Notes: generated from the sequence alone by a model not told the origin. A stretch of 64,000 nucleotides of DNA from SHVO01 sp050250575 (GCA_050250575.1 JBFWOJ010000010.1:62001-126000); one strand, 5' to 3'. Positions 1 through 8,966 are shown, counted from the stretch's first letter. Numbers and translations are program-made.

Positions 1-870
1 CAGTCCGCCGACATCGCCGTGGGCGTGGACAGCGCCGGCAATAAGGATGAGGGTGCGGGCGACCAGGGCATCATGTTCGGCTACGCCGTCAATGAAACGC
101 CGACCTTCATGCCGGCGCCGATCCACTATGCCCACGCCATCCTGAAATCCCTGGCCGAAGCGCGGCACAATAAGGACGTCGACTTTCTCGGTCCCGACGC
201 GAAGAGCCAGATCAGCCTGCGTTACGCCGGCGGAAAGCCGGTCGGAGCGACCTCGATCGTGGTTTCCACGCAGCACACGGACTCGGCAGACCAGGAGTCC
301 ATCCGCGAATACGTGCGCAAACACGTGCTCGACACGATCCCCAAGGGCTGGATGTGCCCGGAGGCCGAATTCTACGTCAATCCGACGGGGCGTTTCGTCA
401 TCGGCGGACCCGACGGCGATACCGGCCTCACCGGCCGCAAGATCATTGTCGACACCTACGGCGGTGCGGCGCCGCACGGCGGGGGCGCCTTCTCCGGCAA
501 GGATCCGACGAAGGTGGACCGCTCGGCCGCATATGCCGCGCGCTATCTCGCCAAGAACGTCGTCGCCGCCGGGCTCGCGAACCGCTGCCTGATCCAGCTG
601 TCCTACGCGATCGGGGTTTCAAAACCGCTTTCGGTGTACGTCGACACGCAAGGCACCGGCAACGTCGACGAAGACAAGCTGTCGAGCATCCTGCAAGAGA
701 TGATGGACCTTTCGCCGCGCGGCATCCGCGAGCACCTGAAGCTCAACCGCCCGATCTACGAACGCACCGCGGCTTATGGCCACTTCGGCCGCGAACCGGA
801 CGGCGCCGGCGGCTTCAGCTGGGAGCGCCTGGACCTGGTGGATCAGCTTGAGTCCGCGTTCGACGTCTGA
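1..870 (+). CDS. metK: S-adenosylmethionine synthetase, 5' end missing
   Basis: This cytosolic enzyme makes S-adenosylmethionine from methionine and ATP. The reading frame is open from base 1 (QSADIAVGVD) to the stop at 868-870, giving about 289 residues, while the family is usually close to 390, so roughly 100 N-terminal residues lie outside the window. Visible family signatures are DQGIMFGYA, the glycine-rich GGAAPHGGGAFSGKDPTKVDRS that carries catalytic Lys and Asp residues, and the C-terminal region around RPIYERTAAYGHFGR. It overlaps or abuts trmB, whose product uses S-adenosylmethionine. The identification is secure; only the start is unknown. Confidence 0.97.
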   Translation, partial: QSADIAVGVDSAGNKDEGAGDQGIMFGYAVNETPTFMPAPIHYAHAILKSLAEARHNKDVDFLGPDAKSQISLRYAGGKPVGATSIVVSTQHTDSADQESIREYVRKHVLDTIPKGWMCPEAEFYVNPTGRFVIGGPDGDTGLTGRKIIVDTYGGAAPHGGGAFSGKDPTKVDRSAAYAARYLAKNVVAAGLANRCLIQLSYAIGVSKPLSVYVDTQGTGNVDEDKLSSILQEMMDLSPRGIREHLKLNRPIYERTAAYGHFGREPDGAGGFSWERLDLVDQLESAFDV

Positions 871-1558
871 GTCGCAGGCGCCGCGCTTCTACGGCCGCCG
901 CAAGGGCAAACCGCTTAAGGCCAGCCGACAAGGATTGATCGAAGCGCTTCTTCCGGCGCTGCGGATTGCCGTTCCGGAGCGCTGTGTCGATCCGCGTTCG
1001 CTATTCCCCTTTGCGGTTTCCGCGGTACGCATGGAAATCGGCTTCGGCGCCGGCGAGCATCTCGCGCGACAGGCGCTCGCCCATCCGACCGTGGGTTTCA
1101 TCGGCGCAGAGGTGTTCCTGAACGGTGTCGCTTCCCTGCTGCGCCACGTGCGCGAGCTTGGCCTCAAGAATGTGCGGATCCTCAACGAGGATGTGCGCTT
1201 TCTGCTGCCGCACCTTCCCGACGCGAGCTTCGAACGCATCTCGCTGCTGTTTCCAGATCCGTGGCCGAAGGCGCGCCATGCCAAGCGGAGATTCGTTGGG
1301 CCGGAGAACCTGCGCGAAATGGAACGGCTGATCGTTCCCGGCGGAGAGTTCAGAGTTGCCAGCGACCACCCGGTTTACATCGACTGGGCGCTTCAGCACT
1401 TGGTGTCCCATCCCGGATTCGTCTGGACCGCCAAAGGTCCCGAGGACTGGCGGCAACGACCCGCCGATTCCACGCCGACTCGATATGAGGAAAAGGCGGC
1501 CAAGGAAGGCCGAACGCCGGTTTTTTTGAATTTCTCGCGCCGGGCCGCGCCCGGGTAG
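848..1558 (+). CDS. trmB: tRNA (guanine-N7)-methyltransferase
   Basis: The product should methylate G46 of tRNA at N7 using S-adenosylmethionine. The Rossmann methyltransferase motif EIGFGAGEHL is followed by the family signature FPDPWPKARHAKRRF. I choose TTG at 848, which overlaps the end of metK by 23 bases, because the conserved RFYGRRKGKPL stretch begins about 13 residues later and gives a 236-residue protein of normal length. An in-frame ATG at 776 would add 24 residues lying wholly within metK and looking like out-of-frame metK translation. No strong ribosome-binding site settles the choice. The function is well supported; the start is uncertain. Confidence 0.9.
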   Translation: MSPRSTSESQAPRFYGRRKGKPLKASRQGLIEALLPALRIAVPERCVDPRSLFPFAVSAVRMEIGFGAGEHLARQALAHPTVGFIGAEVFLNGVASLLRHVRELGLKNVRILNEDVRFLLPHLPDASFERISLLFPDPWPKARHAKRRFVGPENLREMERLIVPGGEFRVASDHPVYIDWALQHLVSHPGFVWTAKGPEDWRQRPADSTPTRYEEKAAKEGRTPVFLNFSRRAAPG

Positions 1559-1585
1559 AAAGGCCGGAAAACCCCGCAAGAGCTC

Positions 1586-1614
1586 TTGAAATTGGGGTGG
1601 AAGCGACGTATATC
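1586..1614 (+). promoter_or_regulatory. Putative housekeeping promoter for the rimP-nusA-infB operon
   Basis: TTGAAA at 1586-1591 and TATATC at 1609-1614 are separated by 17 bases, a good fit to a sigma-70 type promoter. It lies 27 bases after the trmB stop and upstream of the hairpin at 1649-1674. Transcription would begin near 1621. Found by eye only. Confidence 0.45.
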
Positions 1615-1648
1615 AGCGCCGACTTTTGACATTCCTGGACGATCCTGG

Positions 1649-1674
1649 AAGTGGCCCACTTGGCCACTTTTTTT
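1649..1674 (+). terminator. Hairpin plus T-run ahead of rimP (terminator or attenuator)
   Basis: A perfect 8-bp inverted repeat, AAGTGGCC (1649-1656) and GGCCACTT (1662-1669), encloses a 5-base loop and runs into seven T residues (1668-1674). This is a textbook intrinsic terminator. It lies 90 bases after trmB and 40 bases before the chosen rimP start, and downstream of a promoter-like pair at 1586-1614. It could therefore end metK-trmB transcripts, attenuate rimP-operon transcripts, or both. Confidence 0.8.
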
Positions 1675-1714
1675 ATTACCGAATTGTGGGCCGTCCGGGG
1701 CGCCGGAGCCTGAT

Positions 1715-2221
1715 TTGGAACGCCTTACGACCTTGGAAGAACGTGTTGCGCCGACCCTGGATGCCATGGGCTTCGAGGTGGTCCGGATCGCGCTCACCGG
1801 ATCGAGCGGCCGGAAAACCCTTCAGGTCATGGCCGACCGCAAGGACGGCAGTCAGATCTCGGTCGATGACTGCGCCAAGATCAGCCAGACCCTGTCGGCG
1901 ATTTTCGACGTCGAGGATCCGGTTTCCGGCGCTTACGACCTGGAAGTGAGTTCGGCCGGAATTGATCGCCCGCTCACGCGCGCAAAGGATTTCGCCGCTT
2001 ACGCCGGGTTCGAGGCGAAGGTCGAGACCAAAACGCCGGTGAACGGGCGCAAGCGCTTCCGCGGCGAACTTGGCGGGCTTGCGGGCGATGCCGCCGTCGT
2101 CACCGTCGACGGCGAGAGGTTCGAGCTGCCGCTGCATGCGATCGCGTCGGCAAAGCTTGTGATGACGGACGAACTGATCGAAGCCTCCGCCAAGAGGGCG
2201 GAACTGAAGCAACGGAACTAG
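1715..2221 (+). CDS. rimP: Ribosome maturation factor RimP
   Basis: RimP helps assemble the 30S subunit. The protein shows the family core: EERVAPTLDAMGFEVVRI, then the DDC-x-KIS segment, then LEVSSAGIDRPL, which is the most diagnostic motif. I choose TTG at 1715 (168 residues) because GGAG at 1705-1708 is well spaced and homology starts just after it. The frame stays open upstream to 1586, but that stretch would translate through the terminator hairpin and resembles no RimP. It is followed 26 bases later by nusA in the usual order. The identity is firm; the rare start codon could limit translation. Confidence 0.92.
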   Translation: MERLTTLEERVAPTLDAMGFEVVRIALTGSSGRKTLQVMADRKDGSQISVDDCAKISQTLSAIFDVEDPVSGAYDLEVSSAGIDRPLTRAKDFAAYAGFEAKVETKTPVNGRKRFRGELGGLAGDAAVVTVDGERFELPLHAIASAKLVMTDELIEASAKRAELKQRN

Positions 2222-2247
2222 AGAAGAGAGAGAGTCGGAGAACGACG

Positions 2248-3813
2248 ATGGCAGCACGAGAAAGCATTGGCATGGCGCGGCCCGAATTGGTGCAGGTGGC
2301 CGACACGGTCGCCCGCGACAAGGGCATCGACCGCGAGGAAGTGTTTCAGGCGATGGAGCAGGCGATCCAGAAAGCCGGCCGCTCCAAATACGGCCACGAA
2401 AACGACATCCGCGCCGCCATCGACCGCAAGAACGGAGAAATCCGCCTCGCGCGCTACATGACCGTGGTCGAGACCGTCGAAGACGAGAACACGCAGATCC
2501 CGCTGGCCAAGGCCAAGCGCAAGGACCCTTCGATCGACGTCGGCGGCGTGATCGTCGACCCGTTGCCGCCGATCGATTTCGGCCGCATCGCGGCGCAGAC
2601 CGCAAAACAAGTGATCGTGCAGAAGGTGCGCGACGCCGAGCGCGCGCGTCAGTTCACCGAGTACAAGGACCGCGTCGGCGAAATCGTCAACGGATTGGTC
2701 AAGCGCGTCGAATTCGGCAACGTCATCGTCGACCTGGGGCGCGCCGAAGGGCTGCTGCGCCGCGACGAGCTGATCCCGCGCGAGCATTTCAAGAACGGCG
2801 ACCGGGTACGCGCTTTCATCGTCGATGTGCGCGAAGAGCCGCGCGGCCCGCAGATCTTCCTGTCGCGCACCTCGCCCGACTTCATGGCAGCGCTGTTCGG
2901 CCAGGAAGTGCCCGAAATTTACGACGGCATCATCGAAATCAAGGCGGTCGCGCGCGATCCCGGCAGCCGCGCCAAGATCGCCGTGATCTCGAACGATTCA
3001 TCGATCGATCCGGTCGGCGCTTGCGTAGGTATGCGCGGTTCGCGCGTCCAGGCCGTCGTCGCCGAACTTCAGGGTGAGAAGATCGACATCATCCAGTGGA
3101 ACCAGGATCCGGCGACCTTCGTCGTCAATGCCCTCGCTCCCGCTGAAGTCACCAAGGTCGTGCTGGATGAAGATTCCGGGCGCATCGAAGTCGTTGTGCC
3201 CGACGATCAGCTTTCGCTGGCGATCGGGCGCCGCGGCCAGAACGTGCGGCTTGCCTCGCAGCTTACCGGCTGGACGATCGACATCCTGACGGAAGGCGAA
3301 GAATCCGAGCGCCGCCAGGAAGAGTTCAAGAGCCGGTCGAAAATGTTCATCGACGCCCTCGACGTGGACGACATGCTCGCCCATCTACTGGTGAACGAAG
3401 GCTTCACCACGGTGGAAGAAGTCGCATTCGTGCCGATCGAGGAACTCACCGACATCGAAGGCTTCGATGAGGATGTCGCCAATGAGTTGAAAGAGCGCGC
3501 GACGGCCTATATCGAAGAAGAGAACAAGAAGATCGCCGCGCGCATGGAAGAGCTCGGCGTGTCCGAAGACCTGGCGCAGGCCGAGATCGAAGGCCTCGAC
3601 CCCAAGAAGATCATCGCCCTGGCCGAAAAGGGCATCAAAACCCTGGACGACCTTGCCGATCTTTCCGGCGACGAACTGGTGGAAATCCTGGGTGCGGACG
3701 TGATCAAGGAAGGCCCCGCCAACGCCATCATCATGGCGGCGCGGGCGCACTGGTTCCCCGAAGGCGAGGCGCCGGAAGGCGCCGATGCCGGCGGCGAGAC
3801 CAAGACCGTGTAA
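2248..3813 (+). CDS. nusA: Transcription termination/antitermination factor NusA
   Basis: NusA binds RNA polymerase and nascent RNA to modulate pausing, termination and antitermination. The 521-residue protein has the N-terminal polymerase-binding domain, an S1 domain (around GEIVNGLVKRVEFGNVIVDLG), two KH domains (including DPVGACVGMRGSRVQAVV and SLAIGRRGQNVRLASQLTGW) and C-terminal acidic helix-hairpin-helix repeats, as in alphaproteobacterial NusA. The ATG at 2248 has GGAG about 8 bases upstream. NusA is a plausible trans-acting factor at the hairpin that precedes its own operon. Confidence 0.98.
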   Translation: MAARESIGMARPELVQVADTVARDKGIDREEVFQAMEQAIQKAGRSKYGHENDIRAAIDRKNGEIRLARYMTVVETVEDENTQIPLAKAKRKDPSIDVGGVIVDPLPPIDFGRIAAQTAKQVIVQKVRDAERARQFTEYKDRVGEIVNGLVKRVEFGNVIVDLGRAEGLLRRDELIPREHFKNGDRVRAFIVDVREEPRGPQIFLSRTSPDFMAALFGQEVPEIYDGIIEIKAVARDPGSRAKIAVISNDSSIDPVGACVGMRGSRVQAVVAELQGEKIDIIQWNQDPATFVVNALAPAEVTKVVLDEDSGRIEVVVPDDQLSLAIGRRGQNVRLASQLTGWTIDILTEGEESERRQEEFKSRSKMFIDALDVDDMLAHLLVNEGFTTVEEVAFVPIEELTDIEGFDEDVANELKERATAYIEEENKKIAARMEELGVSEDLAQAEIEGLDPKKIIALAEKGIKTLDDLADLSGDELVEILGADVIKEGPANAIIMAARAHWFPEGEAPEGADAGGETKTV

Positions 3814-3847
3814 ACCCCCTTACCCTTGTGGCGGTCCGGGCAACGCG

Positions 3848-4480
3848 ATGACCATTGAGACACAACCGACGGGCGGCCCGGCGCCCCGCATGAGCGCCGA
3901 CACCGGGGAGGACCTGGAAGCAGGTCCGACGCGGCGCTGCATCGCCAGCGGCGAGTCGCTGCCTGTCCGCGAGCTGATCCGATTCGTGATCGGCCCCGAG
4001 AACGCGGTTGTGCCCGACGTGGATGGCCGCCTTCCGGGGCGGGGTTTGTGGTTGAGGGCAAGGCGCGATATGATAGAAACAGCGGCGCAAAAACGGCTGT
4101 TTGCCAAAGCTGCGCGGGCCAACGTCAGTGTTGCCCCAGATTTGGCCGATACCGTCGCCCAACTGTTACGTCGCCGCTGTCTTAATCATCTTGGCCTGGC
4201 GCAGCGCGCCGGACTTGTCGCCTCGGGTGCGGAAAAAGTCCGCGCGCAGATCGCGACCGGCCGCACGGCTGCCTTGATCGAGGCGTCGGACGGCTCGCTC
4301 GCCGAGCGGCAGAAAATGAGCGCTCTTCTCCCCGGGGTGCCGGTGGTGGATGTGTTCACGAGCGCGGACCTCGGTGGCGCGCTAGGTAGAGATATGGCCG
4401 TTCATGTGGCTCTTCTTCCCGGCCGCCTGACGGAGATGATTTTAGAGGATGCGGGCCGCTATGCCGGCCTGGCGGCGTAA
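3848..4480 (+). CDS. YlxR (DUF448)/L7Ae-type RNA-binding protein
   Basis: This 210-residue protein fuses an N-terminal YlxR-like domain (TRRCIASGESLPVRELIRFVI followed by PGRGLWLRA, the usual RxCxxxxxxxxxxELxR and GRGxW pattern) to a C-terminal L7Ae/L30e-like segment (LGLAQRAGLVASGAEKVR). Such fusions sit between nusA and infB in many alphaproteobacteria. The role is probably RNA or ribosome related but is not established here. I choose ATG at 3848; the frame is open back to 3785 inside nusA, and a second ATG at 3890 is possible. Confidence 0.88.
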   Translation: MTIETQPTGGPAPRMSADTGEDLEAGPTRRCIASGESLPVRELIRFVIGPENAVVPDVDGRLPGRGLWLRARRDMIETAAQKRLFAKAARANVSVAPDLADTVAQLLRRRCLNHLGLAQRAGLVASGAEKVRAQIATGRTAALIEASDGSLAERQKMSALLPGVPVVDVFTSADLGGALGRDMAVHVALLPGRLTEMILEDAGRYAGLAA

Positions 4481-4516
4481 AAAGGCGATTTGGATATTTT
4501 GATTAAGGTGCACTGA

Positions 4517-7027
4517 GTGAGCGATACCAAGACCAAGACACCCTTGACCCTCGGCGGTAAAGGCAAGCTCGAACTGAAGAAGACGGTGGAGACCGGGCAG
4601 GTCCGCCAGAGCTTCTCGCACGGCCGTTCCAAAGTCGTTCAAGTCGAACGCAAGAGGAACCGCAAGTTCGAGATGGGCGCCGACGGCAAGATGCAGGAGG
4701 TCAAGGCGGCGCCTGCGACCGCTAAAGCGAAAGCCGAAGAGGCGCTGCTCAAGGAAGCCATTCAGCACGGCACGCTGACCGAAGACGAGAAGGCTCATCG
4801 CCTCAAGGCGCTGCAAGACGCGCTCAAGGCCGACGAAGAAAAGAGCCGGCTCGCCGAAGAGGAAGCGCGCCGCGAAGCCGAGGAGAATGCACGCCGCAAG
4901 GCCGAGGAGAAGCTCCGCAAGGATCAGGAGCCGGCCCCGGCCCGCGAGACCGAGGCCCCGCCCGTGGTCGAAGCGCCTGCTTCGACGCCGGAAGCCAAGA
5001 CGGAAACACCGGTCACCGCGCCGCGCCGCGAGGCCGTCGAAGAAGAAGAAGAAGACGAAGCGCCCCGGCGCAAGCCCAAGACTGGCCACAAGCCGCCGAC
5101 CGTCAAGCGCACCGAGCCGCGCCGCCGCGCCGGCAAGCTTTCCATCACCGCCGCCCTGGAAGGCGATGACGTGATCGAGCGCTCACGCTCGATCGCATCG
5201 ATGCGGCGCGCGGTGGAGAAAGAGCGCCGCAAGGCACAGCTCAAGCAGCCGATGAACACGGACAAGGTCGTGCGCGAAGTCGTGCTGCCGGAGACGATCA
5301 CGGTGCAGGAGCTGTCGAACCGCATGGCGGAACGCTCCGTCAATGTGATCAAGTCGCTCATGAAGCTCGGCATCATGGCCACGATCAACGAGGTGATTGA
5401 TGCCGACACGGCCGAACTGGTGGCCCAGGAGTTCGGCCACAAGGTCAAGCGCATCAGCGAAGACGCGGTTGAAGACGCGTTGAAGACGGGCGCGGACGAG
5501 GAATCGGCCATGAAGACGCGTCCGCCGGTTGTGACCGTCATGGGTCACGTCGACCACGGCAAGACGTCCCTGCTCGATTCGTTGCGTTCGGCGAACGTCG
5601 CGGCGGGCGAAGCGGGCGGCATCACGCAGCATATCGGCGCCTACCAGGTGCGCACCGCGAAGGGTCAAAAGATCACCTTCATCGATACGCCCGGCCACGA
5701 AGCCTTCACCGCCATGCGCGCCCGCGGCGCCAAGGTGACCGACATCGTTGTCCTGGTCGTCGCCGCCGACGACGGCATCATGCCGCAGACGGTGGAAGCG
5801 ATTAAACACGCGAAGGCCGCCGAAGTGCCGATCATCGTTGCCATCAACAAGATCGACAAACCTGGCGCCAATCCGCAGCGCGTGAAGACCGACCTTTTGA
5901 CGCACGAGGTGGTGGTCGAAGACATGGGCGGCGAAACGCTGGCGGTCGAGGTCTCGGCGACGCAGAAGATCAACCTCGATAAGCTCGAGGAAGCGATCAT
6001 GCTTCAGGCCGAGCTTCTGGATCTCAAGGCAAATCCCAGCCGCGCCGCCGAAGGCACTATCGTCGAAGCCAAGATGGAAAAGGGCGTCGGCTCCGTGGGC
6101 ACCGTGCTTGTCCAGCGCGGCACACTCCACGTCGGCGACATCTTCGTCGCCGGCGCCGAATGGGGCCGCGTTCGCGTCCTCATCAATGAACACGGCAAGC
6201 AGGTGAAGTCGGCGATGCCGTCCGCGCCGGTGGAAGTCGTCGGTTTCGGCGGAACGCCGGCGGCCGGCGACGACTTCATCGTGGTGAACGACGAAGCCAA
6301 GGCGCGCGAAGTATCCGAATTCCGCCGCCGCAAGATCCGCGAGAAGGAACATGTCGCTTCCGTCGGCGGCTCCACCATGGAGCAGATGTTCGCCAGGATC
6401 AAAGCGGGCGAAACCACCGAGCTTTCGGTGATCGTGAAGGCGGACGTGCAGGGTTCAGCCGAAGCGTTGAACGGCACGCTGGCCAAGCTCGGCACGGAAA
6501 AGGTCAAGGTGAAGGTGCTGCACTCGGCGGTCGGTCCCATCAACGAGTCCGACGTGACGTTGGCCAAGACCAACAACGCCGTGATCATCGGTTTCAACGT
6601 GCGCGCCAACGCACAGGCCCGCGAGACCGCCAAGCGCGACGGTGTCGACATCCGCTACTACTCGATCATCTACGAAGTCGCGGACGACATGAAGCAGGTC
6701 ATGACCGGCATGCTCGCCCCGACGTTCAAGGAAGCCTTCATCGGCTACGCCGAGATTCGCGAAGTCTTCAACATCTCGAAGGTGGGCAAGGTGGCGGGCT
6801 GCCGCGTCACTCAAGGCGTCATCAAGCGCGGCTGCAAGGTCAGATTGCTGCGCGACAACGTCGTCATCCACGAGGGCGACCTGTCGCAGCTCAAGCGCTT
6901 CAAGGACGACGTCAAAGAAGTCCGCGAAGGCTATGAGTGCGGCATTGGCCTTGCAAGCTATCAGGACATCCAGGTCGGCGACATGATCGAGTGCTTCGAA
7001 CTCGAGCGCGTCGCAGCGACCCTCTAA
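4517..7027 (+). CDS. infB: Translation initiation factor IF-2
   Basis: IF-2 is the GTPase that brings initiator tRNA to the 30S subunit and promotes subunit joining. The GTG-started protein is 836 residues. It has a charged, repetitive N-terminal arm (Lys/Glu/Arg/Ala rich, with a run of acidic residues near residue 175), the IF2 N domain (TITVQELSNRMAERSVNVIK), and the G domain with G1 GHVDHGKTSLLD, G3 DTPGHEAF and G4 NKID. IF-2 domains II to IV follow, ending in the initiator-binding C-terminal region. AAGGTG lies just upstream of the start. Its operon position is standard. Confidence 0.98.
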   Translation: MSDTKTKTPLTLGGKGKLELKKTVETGQVRQSFSHGRSKVVQVERKRNRKFEMGADGKMQEVKAAPATAKAKAEEALLKEAIQHGTLTEDEKAHRLKALQDALKADEEKSRLAEEEARREAEENARRKAEEKLRKDQEPAPARETEAPPVVEAPASTPEAKTETPVTAPRREAVEEEEEDEAPRRKPKTGHKPPTVKRTEPRRRAGKLSITAALEGDDVIERSRSIASMRRAVEKERRKAQLKQPMNTDKVVREVVLPETITVQELSNRMAERSVNVIKSLMKLGIMATINEVIDADTAELVAQEFGHKVKRISEDAVEDALKTGADEESAMKTRPPVVTVMGHVDHGKTSLLDSLRSANVAAGEAGGITQHIGAYQVRTAKGQKITFIDTPGHEAFTAMRARGAKVTDIVVLVVAADDGIMPQTVEAIKHAKAAEVPIIVAINKIDKPGANPQRVKTDLLTHEVVVEDMGGETLAVEVSATQKINLDKLEEAIMLQAELLDLKANPSRAAEGTIVEAKMEKGVGSVGTVLVQRGTLHVGDIFVAGAEWGRVRVLINEHGKQVKSAMPSAPVEVVGFGGTPAAGDDFIVVNDEAKAREVSEFRRRKIREKEHVASVGGSTMEQMFARIKAGETTELSVIVKADVQGSAEALNGTLAKLGTEKVKVKVLHSAVGPINESDVTLAKTNNAVIIGFNVRANAQARETAKRDGVDIRYYSIIYEVADDMKQVMTGMLAPTFKEAFIGYAEIREVFNISKVGKVAGCRVTQGVIKRGCKVRLLRDNVVIHEGDLSQLKRFKDDVKEVREGYECGIGLASYQDIQVGDMIECFELERVAATL

Positions 7028-7094
7028 CGAAATCCACTCGCTCGCCCTTCGCGCGATGCGCGGAGGCGAGCGAGCGCCCTTAGGACTCTTTCCC

Positions 7095-7517
7095 ATGGCA
7101 CGACACCGGACCAAAGCGCCGGGCCAGCGGCAATTGCGCATCGGCGAGGAAATCCGCCATGTGCTGGCCGGCATTCTGGAGCGTGAGACTTTTCGCGATC
7201 CGGGCCTCGCCAACGTCAGCCTGACGGTGACCGAGGTGCGCCCGAGTCCGGATCTGCGCCACGCGCGGGTCTATGTCGTGCCGCTCGGCGGCGGCGACCC
7301 GAAGCCGATCCTGGAAGGACTGAAGCGCGTAAAGCCGTTCCTGCGCCGCGAACTTGCGAGCCGCCTGACGATGAAGTTCATTCCCGATCTTGTTTTCGCC
7401 GCCGACACGACCTTCGACGAAGCCGAGCGTATCAGCCGCCTTCTTCACAAGCCCGAGGTCGCCCGCGATCTGGGCGACGGCTTTGGACCCGCCGAGCGCT
7501 CCGGCGAGGAAGAGTAG
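7095..7517 (+). CDS. rbfA: Ribosome-binding factor A
   Basis: RbfA binds the 30S subunit and helps 16S rRNA 5'-end maturation. The protein carries the conserved GEEIRHVLAGIL start, VSLTVTEVRPSPDLRHARVYV and a C-terminal DTTFDEAERISRLL segment. ATG at 7095 has AGGA at 7082-7085 and gives 140 residues, a normal length. The frame extends back to 7056, but that part is not RbfA-like. truB begins two bases after the stop codon, so the two genes are almost certainly cotranscribed and probably translationally coupled. Confidence 0.95.
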   Translation: MARHRTKAPGQRQLRIGEEIRHVLAGILERETFRDPGLANVSLTVTEVRPSPDLRHARVYVVPLGGGDPKPILEGLKRVKPFLRRELASRLTMKFIPDLVFAADTTFDEAERISRLLHKPEVARDLGDGFGPAERSGEEE

Positions 7518-7519
7518 GC

Positions 7520-8446
7520 GTGGCACGCAAGACGCAGGGCCTGCCCATTCACGGCTGGCTGGCCGTCGACAAGCCGACCGGGATCACAGCCGCCAAGGTC
7601 GTCGCGCGCGTCAAAAAGGCCCTCAATGCCGCGAAAGCGGGGCATGGCGGCACCCTCGACCCGCTCGCGACCGGAATCCTGCCGATTGCCCTGGGTGAAG
7701 CGACCAAGACAACGGCCTACGCGATGGATTCCAGCAAAACCTATACGTTCGAGGTCACGTGGGGCGCTGCGACCGATACCGACGACAGCGACGGCGCGGT
7801 CCTGCGCACGTCGGACCGTCGGCCGTCGCAAGCCGAGATCGAGGCCATGCTGCCGCGCTTCACCGGCCGGATCGAGCAGGTTCCGCCCGACTATTCAGCC
7901 ATCAAGGTCGATGGGCAGCGGGCCTATGATTTGGCGCGGGCCAAGGCGGAGTTGAACCTCGCCGCGCGGACCGTGGACGTGGACCGGTTCGCGCTGACCG
8001 GGATTTCGACCCCGGATCACGCGTGTTTCGAGGTGGATTGCGGCAAGGGCACCTACATTCGCGCCCTGGTCCGAGACTTGGCCCGGGCGCTGGGGACCGA
8101 GGGCCATATCTCGGCCCTCAGACGCACAAGATGCGGTCCTTTCAGTGAAAATCGGGCGATTTCCCTGGAAAAGCTGGAGGCGCTCGGGCATAAAGCGGCC
8201 GCTTCCGAGTACCTTCTTCCGGTTAAGACCGTGCTGGACGACATCCCGGCTCTGGCCCTGACGGATGAAGAGGCCCGCCGCATGAGCCTGGGGCAAGCCA
8301 TCGCCCTCTGGCCCGTTGTGAAGCGCAAGCCCCTCACCGGCCTTGATGAAGGCCAAGCCGTGCAAGCGTTGTGCGGCGAGAGGCTGGTCGCGGTGGCCGA
8401 GGTCGGGAACGGCATGGTCCGTCCCGTCCGGGTTTTGAATCACTGA
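7520..8446 (+). CDS. truB: tRNA pseudouridine(55) synthase
   Basis: TruB converts U55 of tRNA to pseudouridine in the T loop. The 308-residue protein starts with GTG and shows GWLAVDKPTGIT, then GHGGTLDPLATGILPIALGEATK, which includes the catalytic Asp, then PPDYSAIKVDGQRAYDLAR and the CGKGTYIRALVRDL motif. A C-terminal PUA-like region is present. It lies between rbfA and rpsO in the common order, and rpsO follows 15 bases later. Confidence 0.97.
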   Translation: MARKTQGLPIHGWLAVDKPTGITAAKVVARVKKALNAAKAGHGGTLDPLATGILPIALGEATKTTAYAMDSSKTYTFEVTWGAATDTDDSDGAVLRTSDRRPSQAEIEAMLPRFTGRIEQVPPDYSAIKVDGQRAYDLARAKAELNLAARTVDVDRFALTGISTPDHACFEVDCGKGTYIRALVRDLARALGTEGHISALRRTRCGPFSENRAISLEKLEALGHKAAASEYLLPVKTVLDDIPALALTDEEARRMSLGQAIALWPVVKRKPLTGLDEGQAVQALCGERLVAVAEVGNGMVRPVRVLNH

Positions 8447-8461
8447 TAGAAGGAGTACCCG

Positions 8462-8731
8462 ATGTCGATTAGCGCGGAGCGCAAACAAGCGCTCATCTCC
8501 GAATATGCCACCAAGACAGGCGACACAGGCTCGCCGGAAGTTCAGGTGGCCGTTCTGTCCGAACGCATCAAGAACCTCACCGATCACCTGAAGGACCACA
8601 ACAAGGATAATCACTCCCGCCGTGGCTTGCTGGTGATGGTCGGTCAACGCCGCCGCATGCTCGATTACCTGAAGGATGCTGCGCCCGATCGTTACGAGAG
8701 CTTGATCACCCGTCTCGGACTGCGTCGTTAA
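8462..8731 (+). CDS. rpsO: 30S ribosomal protein S15
   Basis: S15 binds the central domain of 16S rRNA and starts platform assembly. The 89-residue product has the full family pattern: GDTGSPEVQVAVLSERI, LTDHLKDHNKDNHSRRGLL and the MLDYL-x-YESLI-x-LGLRR end. AGAAGGAG precedes the ATG. It is the last gene before an intrinsic terminator at 8765-8804, which separates it from pnp, although the gene order rpsO-pnp is the classical one. Confidence 0.98.
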   Translation: MSISAERKQALISEYATKTGDTGSPEVQVAVLSERIKNLTDHLKDHNKDNHSRRGLLVMVGQRRRMLDYLKDAAPDRYESLITRLGLRR

Positions 8732-8764
8732 TACTTGTTCCAGTCATAGCTGGTGGATACGGAC

Positions 8765-8804
8765 GGAGCGCCCTTGCATGTGCAAGCCGGCGCTTCCCGT
8801 TTTT
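8765..8804 (+). terminator. Intrinsic terminator after rpsO
   Basis: The left arm GGAGCGCC-CTTGCA (8765-8778) pairs across a TG loop with TGCAAG (8781-8786) and, after a CC bulge, with GGCGC-T-TCC (8789-8797, one bulged T). CGTTTTT follows (8798-8804). The stem and T-run are what is expected of a rho-independent terminator 33 bases after the rpsO stop. Confidence 0.8.
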
Positions 8805-8871
8805 GCCGAGCAGCAACCTGTGACTGGGTGACGCTGCTGCCGCATGTCTCGCATGTGAGTGTGTTCTAAGG

Positions 8872-8966
8872 CGCGTGGTGTTTGTCACGCGGGATCGAAA
8901 TCTCGGCTCACTCCCCTCTGACCGTTTTGAAAGCCCACATGGGTGGGCCCCTGACGGTGAGCCGAG
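8872..8966 (+). promoter_or_regulatory. Structured leader upstream of pnp
   Basis: Three inverted repeats lie in the 5' region of pnp. CGCGTG (8872-8877) pairs with CACGCG (8886-8891). CTCGGCTCAC (8902-8911) pairs perfectly with GTGAGCCGAG (8957-8966). Nested inside the latter is GCCCAC-ATGG-GTGGGC (8933-8948). In enterobacteria a long pnp leader hairpin is cut by RNase III and then degraded by PNPase itself as autoregulation, so this arrangement suggests the same logic. The mechanism here is inference. Confidence 0.55.

Noticed and set aside
5183..6352. A 389-codon minus-strand open frame opposite infB
   Set aside because: The sense strand holds the IF-2 GTPase domain. The antisense has the typical His/Asp/Arg-rich artefact composition.
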